NCBI GenBank assembly: GCA_028554795.2 | Contig: CM068830.1 | Location: forward strand, 42,888,337-42,952,336 | DNA length: 64,000 bases | DNA from: Sinohyriopsis cumingii | Lineage: Eukaryota > Mollusca > Bivalvia > Unionida > Unionidae | Direction of reading: 5' to 3' | Part shown: piece after piece, positions 43,820 to 56,315 of the stretch | Numbering within the stretch: the first letter of the stretch is position 1 | How the letters are laid out: each line of letters begins with the position of its first letter | Notes under the pieces: model-generated | The model's input: only the letters and a program-made list of their open reading frames with translations | Database searches by the model: none | Told to the model about the DNA's origin: nothing | Made by a program: the position numbers and the translations under genes

Positions 43820-45285
43820 TATATTGAAATGGATCAGCTTTGTTAATTACAGAAGTACCTTTCTTAAACTTTTTGGTTCACAAATATTCACAATTTATGC
43901 TGTTACTTTCATTTAATGCAGTCTCTACAGATATGGGTAACATTACTTCTCTGTCAACAAGAATGGAAAACACTTTATAAATCTTACACCCTGGAGGCAG
44001 TTACATGTGAGTACATGGGTATATGCCATGGTAAAGATCCCACGCCATTTTTCAATCTTGCCTGTCCAGTTAAAAAAATACTTTTCTCAAGATTGCAGGT
44101 CCCAAAAATACTCAAGTTTTGAATCTGAACTACTGTTTTGTTAATCTCACGTGGATAAACATCAAAAGTGAAGCTACATGCCTGATTTTTAAAAACAGGG
44201 ATATAATTTTTTAAACAACAAAAATTGTATTGATTATTTCTACACTCTAATAACATCAATCACAATTAGATAATAAGTGGACAAATAAAATCTTTCTTAA
44301 AGGATTTATTTACATGCATATAGTTCTTAATAATTCACCGTAAAAGCTTGTTCTTTTTAAGGGGCAAATTCCTTGGATCTGCCTATTGGATTAGCCTAAT
44401 CTGTGTTGGTGCACATGTCAAAGACTGTTTTAACCTCATCAGAATGGGACATTTTCACCAATAAGCATAGTACAGCCTTTGCTAACAATGAACAATCTCA
44501 TCCAGCGTGTGTGAGGAACTTAGCAGCTTAAATAAATTTCCAAGTTTGAGGTGAAATAATCTGATGATTGGACGAGCTTTAAAAGAAAATGATGCAGAAA
44601 AGTTAGTCTGGTTATCTAGCTTTAGAATAAGTTTTGATTTATTTATATTAGGGGTAATCAGCAAGATTTATAACTTGATACCATTCAGGTGGATGTTGAC
44701 AGAGCAGCATGGAATTGTTAAAGAGAAACACATTCGTCCCTCCCATCCTCAAAAAAAATATGTTTTGAAAGAACATTTATAAATATGTATCATCATTCAA
44801 AAGAAATAGATTTTCACCAGTCATGATTCTAATAAAGTGTAGTTGAATGGAAAAAAGTGTATGTGTGGTTTTTTTTCTTAAAGATAAATTTGCAGCTAGA
44901 GAATAAAAATGATAGCATTTTCGAATGCTTTTGAGTGATAATAATGTTGTTTGTATAATGGAGATTTAAAATTTCAGTCCCCTTCAGTACTGAACGAAAG
45001 GTTTCTTGCCATGTTAAACATGACCTAGATTTCTTAGTCACATTTTCTTTGATCTTTCTAGAGCCATTCAGTCTTTTTCTTATGCCATACAAATTTTCAT
45101 ACAGATAAAATAATCCAATATTCATGTTCAACTCCTGTTATTCTTATTTGTCATTTGAACCTGCAGTGTTGGAAAAAATATTTTGTTTTGAATAAACACA
45201 TCATTATTCTTAGCAAATAGTGTTTCCTTTTTTCATTTGTATTTTATTTTTAAGACACATTAGGCTTGACTGAAGCATGAACTTC
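43820..45285. other. Non-coding; one weak exon-like stretch
   Basis: At 43920-44006 a frame between aatgcag and gtgagt is open, but it would end in phase 1 unlike every other exon of the gene and matches nothing. The rest is unique AT-rich sequence. Confidence 0.35.
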
Positions 45286-45289
45286 AGAA

Positions 45290-45340
45290 AAAGAAAAAAA
45301 AAAAATAATAATAATAACAATAATGATAATAATAATCATA

Positions 45341-45392
<52 letters not shown>

Positions 45393-45400
45393 AAATAAAT
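45290..45400. repeat. (AAT)n microsatellite
   Basis: Long run of aataataat with interruptions, about 110 bp. Confidence 0.95.
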
Positions 45401-45788
45401 ACTAAAATAATTAAAAATAACAATGTAATGAAAGGGGAAAATTATTAGAGAGCCAAACTTAGTGCTCTTTGTCCTTTATTGATACAACTGACAATAAAGC
45501 AAAAAAGGGCAACACATGGTAGGCTGTGAAGAAAGAGACCACCATTATATTGCATGAATAATAAATGTCTAAAGGTGGAAAAGGTTAGGGTCGAAGAACA
45601 TAATTATAACATAGCAATTCCACTTCGTTTGATTTAACATTTCCTTGTAAAAGAAATTGTTCGCTGAAGCATCACTCTTTCCAAAAGATTTTTCTGACCA
45701 AAAACCAAACTGAGTGCCAGTTAGGATCTGAGATTTGACTGGACTTGGCCACCATAGAGCAGATTATAATTTGTGCTTCAAAGCATTT

Positions 45789-47218
45789 ATCAAAGTATAC
45801 TCGAATACAAAGTAGTTTTCAAGGTATACTGGAATACAAAGTAGTTTTCAAGGTATACTGGAATACAAAGTAATTTTCAGGTATACTGGAATACAAAGTA
45901 GTTATCAAGGTATACTGGAATACAAAGTAGTTTTCAAGGTATACTGGAATACAGAGTAGTTATCAAGGTATACTGGAATACAAAGTAGTTATCAAGGTAT
46001 ACTGGAATACAAAGTAGTTTTCAAGGTATACTGGAATACAGAGTAGTTATCAAGGTATACTGGAATACAAAGTAGTTATCAAGGTATACTGGAATACAAA
46101 GTAGTTATCAAGGTATACTGGAATACAAAGTAGTTTTCAAGGTATACTGGAATACAAAGTAGTTTTCAAGGTATACTGGAATACAAAGTAGTTATCAAGG
46201 TATACTGGAATAAAAAAGTATTTATCAAGGTATACTGGAATACACCGTATTTGTCACAGTATACTGGAACACAAAGTAGTTATCAAGGTTTACTGGAATA
46301 CACAGTATTTATCAAGGTATTCTGGAATACACCATATTTATCAAGGTATACTGGAACACCAAGTAGTTATCAAGGTTTACTGGAATACACAGTATTTATC
46401 AAGGTATTCTGGAATACACCATATTTATCAAGGTATACTGGAACACCAAGTAGTTATCAAGGTTTACTGGAATACACAGTATTTATCAAGGTATACTGGA
46501 ATACACAGTATTTATCAAGGTATACTGGAATACAAAGTAGTTATCAAGGTCAGGTATGCTGGAGTACAAAATATGTTTCATTGTATAATGGAATACAAAG
46601 TATTTATCAAGTCAATGTATTCTGAAGTACGAAGTATTTATCAAGATATACTGGAATACACAGTATTTATCAAGGTATACTTGAATATACCGTATTTATC
46701 AGGGTATACTGTAATACACACTATTTATCAAGGTATAATGTAATACACTGTATGTATTAAGGTATAATGAAATATGCAGTATTTTTCAATGTATACTGGA
46801 ATACATAGTATTTTTCAAGGTATACTGGAATATACAGTATTTATCAAGGTATACTGGAATACACAGTATTTATCAAGGTATACTGGAATACAAAGTATTT
46901 ATCAAGGTATGCTGGAATACACAGCATTTATCAAGGTATACTGGAATACACAGTATTTATCAAGGTATACTGGAATACACAGTATTTATCAAGGTATACT
47001 GGAATATGCAGTATTTATCAAGGTATACTGGAATATTCAGTATTTATCAAGGTATACTAGAATACACAGTATTTATCAAAGTATACTGGAATATACAGTA
47101 TTTATCAGGGTATACTGGAATACACAGTATTTATCAAGGTATACTGGAATACACAGTATTTATCAAGGTATAATGGAATACACAGTATTTATCAAGGTAT
47201 ACTGGAATACAAATTATT
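45789..47218. repeat. Minisatellite, 29-bp unit, two subfamilies
   Basis: About 49 copies of aaggtatactggaatacaaa plus gtagttatc on the left (45789-46210) and a acacagtatttatc variant on the right (from 46230). The two subfamilies interleave at 46230-46540 in blocks of four units. The 124- and 187-codon plus frames are repeat by-products (29 is not a multiple of three, so three units make 29 codons). Confidence 0.93.
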
Positions 47219-47317
47219 GCTTATTTCCATTGTTGTCAAGGTTGTTAAACAGACATAACTTCATAAAGAAGCAAATGGTAGCTAGCCATATACCCTCAAG
47301 GGAAATTATGCTACATG

Positions 47318-47460
47318 TTGGCCTGGTGTCAGGATAATGTGACTGGGTGGGACATGATGCTACATATCTGCTGCATGATGCCCCAGTGCTAGACATCACT
47401 ATAAACTGCTATATTGCAGACATTGCAGTGATATGGCTAAAAACTAGTTGAACTATAAAT

Positions 47461-47487
<27 letters not shown>
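47318..47487 (+). mobile_element. SINE family A, 3' half only
   Basis: Begins at ttggcctggtgtcaggataa and ends with aaatc(ac)n. The tRNA-like head is absent. Confidence 0.72.
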
Positions 47488-47493
<6 letters not shown>

Positions 47494-47861
47494 CTTGTTT
47501 TTCTAGCTGCAAGTATGATTTCTGAAGGCACACAGAATCAAGTGTCATATGGCTTGATGAGAAATCCTTTATTTTCACATGTAAAAATATAATAAGCTTG
47601 TGTATTCAAGGTCAGATGAGTCTGATCATAAGCAACGTTAATTATTTCTTCTGTGAGCAATATTGTGCCCACTTGGGGTTCTTGTTACAAAGTCAATAAG
47701 TATTTAGTTTTAAAAATATATATTTATATGGAAATTTATTTTTTAATAGAGTTATGTCCATAAAGTGTTGATTTCTTGGATGATGGAATCGACAATAGCC
47801 ATATAAAACTTTCTTTACAAAATTGGATGAACAACAATTTGTGCAATAATTACTCTTACAA

Positions 47862-48118
47862 AATCTTGCAGATGTGGGAGGTTGTGGGTTCAAACCCCGG
47901 CCGAGTCATACCAAAGATTTATAAAAATGGTACTAGCATCTGCTTTGCTTGGTGCTCAGCATTAAGAGGTTAGTGTTAGGATTGGTTGGCCTGGTGTCAG
48001 GATAATGTGACTAGGTGGGACATGATGCCACATGTCTGCAGTATGATGTGCCAGTGTTAGACATCACTATAAAATGGGGCACTGAAGAGATCATAGAGAT
48101 ATGATGTAACAGTTTTTA
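47862..48118 (+). mobile_element. SINE family A, 5'-truncated
   Basis: Starts within the head at gcagatgtgggaggttgtgg with B box gggttcaaaccccgg; the 3' tail is degraded and lacks CA repeats. It lies 375 bp from the previous copy in the same orientation. Confidence 0.72.
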
Positions 48119-48119
48119 A

Positions 48120-48650
48120 TGCTACATTGCAACTTAAATTTGAAGGTTCATTTTTCATAAAGTGCATTTGTTTCCTCATTAAGATAAGCCTAATAAATTA
48201 TCTTTTTTCTTGTGAGATGCATATGGCATTTTGGATTAGGTTTACAGTCTCATATCCTGCATGCATGGCTTGAGCAGGAAATAATAAAGAAAACAGGTTG
48301 TATGTCATGTAATGACTCTTCGTAGTGCTTGGATTGGATTGTTCTTTGTTTAATACGTACTATAGAGACAAGTGAGTTGAGTATGTACTAAAGAGATGAG
48401 AGACAGACAGACAGACAGACAGAGAGAGACAGAGAGAGGGAGATAGATCCATAACCTGCATCATACTTAAACAGAAATGGTTGTGATTGGCATTGCTTCA
48501 CACTCAATGAAAACTGTTGCCAATGGACAGTACAATCAATTGTGAAAAACGTGATATAAAGACAAAGGTTGTTCGAGATAAGCTATTGCTTTCCATGGAG
48601 TACTTAATTGGTTGGGAATAGCTAAGGTGTCAAAAACTCTAATTTCTGGG
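48120..48650. other. Non-coding with (GACA)n/(GA)n run
   Basis: Contains gacagacagacagac and gagagagac at 48399-48446; otherwise unique. Confidence 0.6.
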
Positions 48651-48654
48651 ATTT

Positions 48655-49065
48655 TCTGTGCATGCTGGCTAATGTCATGCATATACTGTGCCACACATGC
48701 AGGCTAGTGTCAAACATATGCCATGCTGCACATGATAGCTGGTGTCATGCATATGCTGTGCTGAACATATTGGCTATTGTCATGTATGCTGTGCTGCACA
48801 TGATGGCTAGTGTCAAACATATGCCATGCTGCACATGATAGCTAGTGTCATGCATATGCTGTGCTGAACATATTGGCAAGTGTCATGCATATACTTTGCT
48901 GCACATGCCAGCTAGTGTCATGCATATTCTGCACTGTGCATGCTGGCTAGTGTCATGCATATGCAGCACTGTATGCTGGCTAGTGTCATGCATATACTGT
49001 GCTGCACATGCCAGCTAGTGTCATGCATATGCTGTGCTGCATGCTGGCTAGTGTCATACATATAG
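48655..49065. repeat. Minisatellite, about 34-35 bp
   Basis: Eleven or so copies of ggctagtgtcatgcatatgc plus tgtgctgcacatg. The unit contains the palindrome atgcat. Confidence 0.85.
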
Positions 49066-49360
49066 GCTTTATGATTGATTCATATTTAACATTATTTGTT
49101 GCCACAGCCTGGCTTATGTCTTTTTGGCAAAACAATTATCTCAGACTCATTGGAAGCCTTACATTTTATCCCTCCACTGTCATGTGAGCTTTCTTTTCTG
49201 AATCTTTGCTTTATCCTTCCATACCACAAAAAAAATTATTTGTAAACTCATTTTATCCAAACAGTAAGAATCACCTCATTTGACAACTACTTCAGAAGTG
49301 ATCTTAGCATACATTTTGCAATTTAAACATGGAAACAAGCAGCATAATAGTTTTACTTCA

Positions 49361-49400
<40 letters not shown>
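49361..49400. repeat. (CA)n microsatellite
   Basis: Pure ca run of about 19 units. Confidence 0.95.
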
Positions 49401-49401
<1 letters not shown>

Positions 49402-50535
49402 AAGATGTTATGCTGCATAATTCTTATATAAAAAACTATGGAGTCACTACTGTCATTTACTCAGTACAAATTTGAACTCATATACAATACTTGATAAAAA
49501 TCCATTTGATGAAATCAAATACATAAGGAAGAACATTATGTCTATGCGCATTTAAAAAAAACGAAAAGAAAACATACATACAGTGTACAAATAATTTCTT
49601 TAAGTTTCATCAAGGAAACCCGATACTTATGTCAGTAAAATGCCTTTAATTAATTTAGCTGCATTGACCTGCTAGATTGAAATCAAAAGGTAATCCATTT
49701 GTGTGTATCAAGCTTGAGTAAACACTATCAAATACTACTGATTAATTGTACCAATTTTTTTGTTGTTGTTTTAAGTGTTTTGATTGGATGATAATTCAGT
49801 CACTTAGCCCAATATGGAATCAAGCAGTAATAAAACATGCATCTAAGTAACAGTTGCCCAAGACCCATTATGTTGGAGGTACATGTGAGTTTCAGGCATT
49901 CAGTTTGCCCGTGGGGCATGAATGGCCAGATAAAGGTTAAGTAATTAAAACATGAGAATTAGCACTTGCCATATGTGTCTAAAAATTGGTAAAGAGCACA
50001 TGTCCTGGACTAGTGCTTTGGAAAATGTTACTTGTCTGACTTTGAAAAGGAATATTCTTGGATGTTTGTCTATGGGATCTGATTGGCTTTTCTGTAGTAC
50101 TGGTACACAAATCACTGCCTACAATTCCAAAATGTCAAAATGGTTCATTTGCAAAGATTTACAATTTCTTCATATTTTTTGGCAGATTGGTCTCCTGCAA
50201 TCAATGTTAGCATCTTCTTCCATTTTATACAGATTGATCTAAGTCCAGAAGGTGCTTGCTTCTGCAGATTTTTCATCGTCAAAAGTAATTGTCTGATGCA
50301 TGATTCAAATTGTGTCAAAGATCAACATTAAGGTGAAGTCTGTTTCCTTTCATGCCCTTTCAGTCACAATCAAATAAAAAGTGGTGATGGTCTGATAATA
50401 ATAGGAGGGCACATGCTTGACTTCAGACTGAATAAAAACATTAAAAGTGGATTGTAGCAAATTATTACATCATTCTATTAATTGTGCGGTATGGAGGGAA
50501 AAGCATAAAACAGAGGGTTAATAAAGGATATAGCA
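49401..50535. other. Non-coding, nothing recognised
   Basis: Unique sequence. The 96-codon frame at 49952-50242 shows no family signal. Confidence 0.4.
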
Positions 50536-50539
50536 ATAA

Positions 50540-50564
50540 GACACACACACACACAGACACACAG

Positions 50565-50659
<95 letters not shown>
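50540..50659. repeat. Compound (CA)n(TA)n microsatellite
   Basis: About 50 bp of ca with cagacac interruptions, then about 70 bp of pure ta. The TA part is self-complementary and may extrude. Confidence 0.95.
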
Positions 50660-50662
<3 letters not shown>

Positions 50663-50789
50663 GAACATAGTCATATTGCTTGGAAAATAAGATAATTTGT
50701 ATCTCTCTGCCTGACAAAGAATCACTGAATGGAAAATCTTCACATGAAATAGATATCAAATTGCCTCAAGGGTCATTCATCATTGCTTC

Positions 50790-51990
50790 TTAGTCCTGGC
50801 CTTCTGCTTCCACTAGTAACAAAGAAAAGGTATACCCTATCCTTAATCCTGGCCTTGTGCCTCCACCAGTACTATAGATTAAGGTATGCCCTGCCCTTAA
50901 TTATGGCCTTGTGCTTCCACCAGTAATAGAGATTAAGGTATGCCCTGCCCTTAATTATCGCCTTGTGCTTCCACCAGTAATAGAGATTAAGGTATGCCCT
51001 GCCCTTAATTAATGCCTTGTGCTTCCACCAGTAATAGAGATTAAAGTATGCCCTGCCCTTAATTAATGCCTTGTGCTTCCACCAGTAATAGAGACTAAGG
51101 TATGCCCTGCCCTTAATTATGGCCTTGTGCTTCCACCAGTAATAGAGACTAAGGTATGCCCTGCCCTTAATTATCGCCTTGTGCGTCCACCAGTAATAGA
51201 GATTAAGGTATGCCCTGCCCTTAATTATCGCCTTGTGCGTCCACCAGTAATAGAGATTAAGGTATACCCTGTCCTTAATTCTGGTCCTGTGCCTCTAACA
51301 GTAATGCAGTAATGGAGATTAAGATATACCCTGCCCTTAATTCTGGCACTGTTTTTCCACCAGTAATGGAGATTAAGATATGCCCTGCCCTTCATTCTGG
51401 CCCTGTGCTTCCACCAGTAATAGAGACTAAGGTATACACTGTCCTTAATCCTGGCCTTGTGCCTCCACCAGTAATAGAGATTAAGGTATGCCCTGCCCTT
51501 CATTCTGGCCCTGTGCTTCCACCAGTAATAGAGACTAAGGTATACCCTGCCCTTAATCCTGGCATTGTGCTTCCACCAGGAATGGAGATTAAGGTATACC
51601 CTGCCCTTAATTCTGGCATTGTGCTTCCACCAGTAATGGAGATTAAGATATGCCCTGCCCTTCATTCTGGCCCTGTGCTTCCACCAGTAATAGACACTAA
51701 GGTATACCATGCCCTTAATCCTGGCCTTGTGCCTCCACTAGTAATAGATACTTAGGTATATCCTGACTATATGCCTCCACCAGTAATGGAGATTAAGATA
51801 TGCCCTGCCCTTAATTCTGGCCCTGTGCTTCCACCAGTAATAGAGATTAAGGTATACCCTGCCCTTATTTCTGGCATTTTGCCTCCACCTGGAGTAATAG
51901 AGATTAAAATATATCCTGCTCTTAATCCTAGCCTTGTGATATACCAATAATAGAGATTAAGGTATACACTGCCTTTAATCCTGGCCTTGT
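50790..51990. repeat. Minisatellite, 54-bp unit
   Basis: About 22 copies of gcccttaattctggccttgt plus gcttccaccagtaatagaga and ttaaggtatgccct. Because 54 is a multiple of three, open frames of 79 and 147 codons (plus) and 161 codons (minus) persist. There is no other coding evidence. Confidence 0.93.
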
Positions 51991-52369
51991 ACTAATTCTG
52001 AACCACTTTCAGTATCTGTAATACATTCTAATGACAAAATGGTTTACAGATGCAATGATCTCAATTTCCAGCTAGTCAAGTCAAAATACTGCATTTACAT
52101 AGGTGCTTACAAATTTATTTCATTGATGTTTTAGTTTCATTGTGGATGGAAATGATTATTGGTAAATAGGACTGAACAGTTAGTGGAAACTTTTACTGTG
52201 GTTGTGATAATGCTGGACTCCCTCATGGACGCTGAAAATGAAAGGTCTCACCATATGGTATATTGAATATTTTTAGAATCATATCAGAGGTCCTGAAATG
52301 ACTGTATTCACAGGTTATGTCAGGTAGATCAAGCTTTTCACCAGCATATACTGTAAGGAACTGGACACT

Positions 52370-52585
52370 GGTCATATCATTTACCAGTTTAATGTCTAAG
52401 GAACTGGACATTGGTAACATCATTGACCAGCATGTACTCGAAGGACACCGGTCTTATATTTAACCAGCTTAACCTCTAACGAACTGGACATTGGTCACAT
52501 CATTGACTACCGTATACTCTTAGGAACTGAATATTGGTCACATCACTGACCACTATTTGCTCTAAGAAACTGGACATTGGTCATA
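52370..52585. repeat. Minisatellite, about 43 bp, five copies
   Basis: Imperfect copies of ggaactggacattggtcaca plus tcattgaccag. Confidence 0.75.
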
Positions 52586-52889
52586 GAATATCTCTAGAGC
52601 AGTATGTCAAATTGTCTTTGATTTGTGTATACAATAGACTGTCAAATAAACCCCTTAATAAGACACAGTTCAAAGGTCACTAGGTTAAGTATACAGATTG
52701 TTTTTTGTGTGTGGGATAGTCAGTAACATTATTGCTGACTTGGTTTGGCCATCATGTTTTCCCAGTTGTTTAAACACTCTAAGCTATAAAGCACAATACA
52801 AAAGATGTGTGAGAGCTATAATCTCTTGGACTCTATAAATAACCTATAAGTGAATGAATTTTTATCCAGGGTCTGTAACATAGACATTT

Positions 52890-53168
52890 CTTCAGTGCCT
52901 CACAGTGTGTTTTTATTATATTATGTCACAGTGTGTCAGAACATTGAGTATTTTTTATGTTGTGTCACACTGTGTCAGAACATTGTGTGTTTTTATTATA
53001 TTGTGTCAAAGTGTGTCAGAATATTATTGTGTCACAGTGTCAGAACGTTGAGTGTTTTTCTTATATCATGTCACATTGTGTCAGAACATGTGTTTTTATC
53101 GTGTCACAATGTGTCAGAACATCATGTGTTTTTATTATGTTGTGTCACAGTGTGTCAGAACATGTGAA
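52890..53168. repeat. Minisatellite, about 39 bp, seven copies
   Basis: Copies of tgtgtttttattatattgtg plus tcacagtgtgtcagaacat. Overlapping 105- and 98-codon frames are by-products. Confidence 0.85.
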
Positions 53169-53169
53169 G

Positions 53170-54030
53170 CCTAAGCTCGACTTAAGAAAAGAGATACTAG
53201 GAACATCTTTTATCATCTTTGTCCAAGAATTGTCTGAAGACAGGATCGAATAGAACTTTACAACCTGACTTTTTTGGATTCAGTGTCTATCAGTTAGCTA
53301 TTAGATATTTCTGAGTTATCGAGTCTGCTTGTTGTAAATCAGTAATTCAATTTTAAAAGCAGCAGAGAAGAATAAAATAATGTTGTTTGAAATTCTATAA
53401 TTATATTTTTTTAATGAAATTAAATTTTAAAATTAGTCAAACAAATGAATCAACCAGATTGATTCCCTCTGATGAGTTACAGAGGATTTTGGTGATTCAT
53501 GAAATTGCATTAAGCTTGAGGGCAATTTAAAGTATTGGTGTAAAGTACATATATTGCCAAAGCTGTGAAGAGACTTAAAAATCCATTACAACACCTGGAA
53601 CCTAAACTGTAAACACTGGCATGCTTTGGCTATGATTATTGGTTTTCACTGGTTGAAGTGCCTAGGGGTCCCAGACAAGTTACCAAATTTTATTTACATC
53701 AAACTGGCTTTGCATATTTCTTTTTATTGGTGAAGATGCCTGGAGGGCCCAGACAAGAATTATGAAATTGTATGTATATCCAATCTTGCCATGAATAAGT
53801 CAACCATAAAATTGTCTACTTCCCAGGGAATGTACTTTTTGATTGTTTTCTTGACTGAGAAAGAGTTTGATCCAAAGCTGAAATGTTGAAAGCATATGGT
53901 TGACCATTATCATCTGGTCACATTAAATAACATAACTTTAATCGAATTTATGTTAATTAAAAAAGAATATTGGCACTTCTTTGCAGCAGTTTTACAAAAT
54001 TATTTGTATTTATTATTTTTCTAAATATCT
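53170..54030. other. Non-coding, nothing recognised
   Basis: Unique sequence; a weak duplication around tgaagtgcctaggggtccca and tgaagatgcctggagggccc. Confidence 0.4.
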
Positions 54031-54034
54031 AAAT

Positions 54035-54385
54035 TGTTTTCTCAGTGTCATTGTAAGGACCAGTCTATGTTTTGAAAGTTTGTATTTTTTCATCTGTATA
54101 ATCTGCAGTGTTAACATATTATAAGGACCAGTCTATGTTTTGGAAGTTATCTTGTCATCTGTATTATCTGCAGTGTCACTGTAAGGACCAGTCTATATTT
54201 TGGAAGTTTTTATCTTGTCATCTGTATCATCTGCAGTGTCACTGTAAGGACCAGTCTATATTTTCGAAGTTTTTATCTTGTCATCTATATTATCTACAGT
54301 GTCTCAGAAAGGACCCGTCTATGTTTGAAAGTTTTTATCTTGTCATCTGTAGCATCTCCAGTTTCACTGTAAGGACATTGGAAAT
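54035..54385. repeat. Minisatellite, about 62 bp, six copies
   Basis: Copies of tgtaaggaccagtctatgtt plus ttggaagtttttatcttgtc and atctgtatt. Confidence 0.85.
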
Positions 54386-54513
54386 TTTATCCTGTTATAT
54401 GTGTAATGTGCAGATTATTCTTAGGAACACCGTTTAGAAATAAAATAAAAATACCTTTGGTTTGCTTCTTTCTTCATCTTATATAAGTATGATTACAGTG
54501 TTTGTACAACACA

Positions 54514-54686
54514 CCACTTCAGTGGCCTAGTGGTTAGAGCATCCGCCTCAGATGCAGAAGGTCACAGGTTCGAACCCCAGCTGAGTCATACCAAAGACAT
54601 AAAATTGGTAAGAGGTTAGTGTTAGGGCTGGTCAGTCTGGCATCAGGATAATGTGACTGGGTGGAACATGATGCTACATGTCTACA
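54514..54686 (+). mobile_element. SINE family A, 5' half of a split copy
   Basis: Head ccacttcagtggcctagtgg, B box aggttcgaaccccagc, body to ctacatgtctaca. The sequence stops exactly at the left end of the 7.9-kb element; its continuation (gcatgatgccccagtgctag) resumes at 62613. A short stretch before gtaagagg (tactagcagctgcct region) is deleted. Confidence 0.85.
54685..54686. other. Target-site duplication CA, left
   Basis: CA here and at 62611-62612. Removing the element and one CA restores tgtctacagcatgatg, which matches the other SINE A copies (tgtctgcagcatgatg) in length and sequence. Confidence 0.75.
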
Positions 54687-54696
54687 CCCGGCTGTA
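54687..54696 (+). repeat. Left terminal inverted repeat
   Basis: cccggctgta; exact reverse complement of 62601-62610. Confidence 0.85.
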
Positions 54697-54714
54697 GAAT
54701 GTCCATCATATTCC

Positions 54715-55247
54715 ATGAAAAATGATGGAAAACGCTGGAAAATTCTAGCATGGAAAACGCTGGAGTATTTGGACTAATATTCCAGCCTCTGTCCAGGGTA
54801 GGCTGGAAAACCCTGAACAATTCTTGCATGGAAAACGCTGGACAATTCTAGCATGGAAAACGCTGGAGTATTTGGACTAATATTCCAGCCTCTGTCCAGG
54901 GTAGGCTGGAAAACCCTGGACAATTCTAGCATGGAAAACGCTGGAAAATTCTATCATGGAAAACGCTGGAGTATTTGGACTAATATTCCAGCCTCTGTCC
55001 AGGGTAGGCTGGAAAACCCTGGACAATTCTAGCATGGAAAACGCTGGAAAATTCTAGCATGGAAAACGCTGGAGTATTTGGACTAATATTCCAGCCTATG
55101 TCCAGGGTAGGCTGGAAAACCCTGGACAATTCTAGCATGGAAAACGATGGAAAACCCTGGACAATTCTAGCATGGAAAATGCTGGAGCATTTGGACTAAT
55201 ATTCCAGTCTTTATCCAGGGTAGGCTGGAAAACCCTGGACAACACTA
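54715..55247. repeat. Left subterminal array of the transposon
   Basis: Repeated modules: tctagcatggaaaacgctgg, then gtatttggactaatattcca, then gtccagggtaggctggaaaa. The composite unit recurs about five times. Each module contains short inverted pairs (ctgga/tccag), so the strand can fold on itself. Repeated subterminal motifs are where CACTA transposases bind in known systems. Confidence 0.85.
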
Positions 55248-55722
55248 AAATTTAGCTGAAAATTGTTGAAATATTTTATGAAAACGAGATTTTTAACAGT
55301 GATGCAACTTTTATTTGATGATAATTTCAAGAAGAACATGATCCAAATTACCCCAACCAACTCCTTGTATTGACTGTGATGTTTAGTAACTTTTAAACAA
55401 GGAAACAAAAATTAAAAACTATACTTGTCACTGGTAGCTTAATAGGTTGTGCACTAGTATTCAGTAGACAACATGGCTTAAGTTGTCATAAATGTCGCTA
55501 CACTTCTACTGGTGACATAAAATCCAGATTACTGGCTCCTTAACATCATCCGAGTTTCTAAAAATATGTTCTCTTACTCTAGTTATAGTTTGAATTTATT
55601 CTGAAGCAATCTTAACAACAAAATAACAGAAATTCACGTTAATTTCTATCTCAATTTTAATTTAAAAATTTTTAAATATTTCTTTTTACACGTGTTGTTT
55701 CATAGTTCATTCACCACATTTC

Positions 55723-55844
55723 TTATTTTTCTGTTGTCACCACTGGAGTCTGTGGAAGTGATGGTACTCTTGATGGTTTAACCAAATCGCAAAGCTTCTG
55801 TCTCACCATCACCTCCCCAATGTTATACTTCTCCTTCATGATTT
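55723..55844 (-). CDS. Transposon-borne unknown gene, terminal exon
   Basis: On the minus strand the exon follows tgtatttcag and gives two bases completing a split codon. It then encodes IMKEKYNIGEVMVRQKLCDL, VKPSRVPSLPQTPVVTTEK and a TAA stop. The phase matches the exon at 58797-58608 exactly (1 + 2 bases, Glu). The part is basic and helical, then Pro/Thr-rich. Confidence 0.5.
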
Positions 55845-55856
55845 CTGAAATACAAA

Positions 55857-55916
55857 TCATTGTATATTAATGAATCGAATCAAGCAAGATTTCAAATTTA
55901 TTTCAATCCCAAAAAA

Positions 55917-55982
<66 letters not shown>

Positions 55983-56000
55983 GCACAGAGAGAGAGAGAA
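55857..56000. repeat. Compound TA/GA/GACA microsatellite
   Basis: atatatat (55917-55930), then gagaga, then gacagacagaca to about 55982, then ga-rich. Confidence 0.9.
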
Positions 56001-56171
56001 AGGGAGAGAGAGGGGAGTGAGAGAATGAGAGTTATGCCTGAAACATTTCATGCAATTACAGTACTTTTACAATCCCTGAGGTTGGTAATTGTAATGAGGC
56101 ACTTGGCTTGATGACTAACTTGATAGCCTTAAAAACCTGTGGTTTCCATCACAAATTAAACTGGCTAGCTA

Positions 56172-56315
56172 ACTGCTCCTGTGGCCTAAGTCTAAGTGGT
56201 TAGAGCGCCTGCTACGGGTGTGAGAGGTCACAGGTTTGAACCCTTAACCGAGTCATACCAAAGACTTATTAAAAAAATGGTACTATTAGCTGCCTCGCCT
56301 AGTTCTCAGCATTAA
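56172..56315 (+). mobile_element. SINE family A, 5' half of second split copy
   Basis: Inside the 7.9-kb element. Head ctgctcctgtggcctaagtc, B box aggtttgaacccttaacc, body to ttctcagcattaa. The rest of the SINE (gaggttagtgttagg) resumes at 57073. Confidence 0.82.

Noticed and set aside
43916-44122. Possible additional JAKMIP exon
   Set aside because: Open frame between an AG and gtgagt, but it ends in phase 1, is not coiled coil and matches no JAKMIP block.
46251-47337. 124- and 187-codon plus frames rich in Tyr
   Set aside because: Repeat translation of the 29-bp array; runs past the array into SINE sequence without a codon signal.
51225-51755. 161-codon minus and 147-codon plus frames
   Set aside because: Products of the 54-bp array, whose length is a multiple of three.
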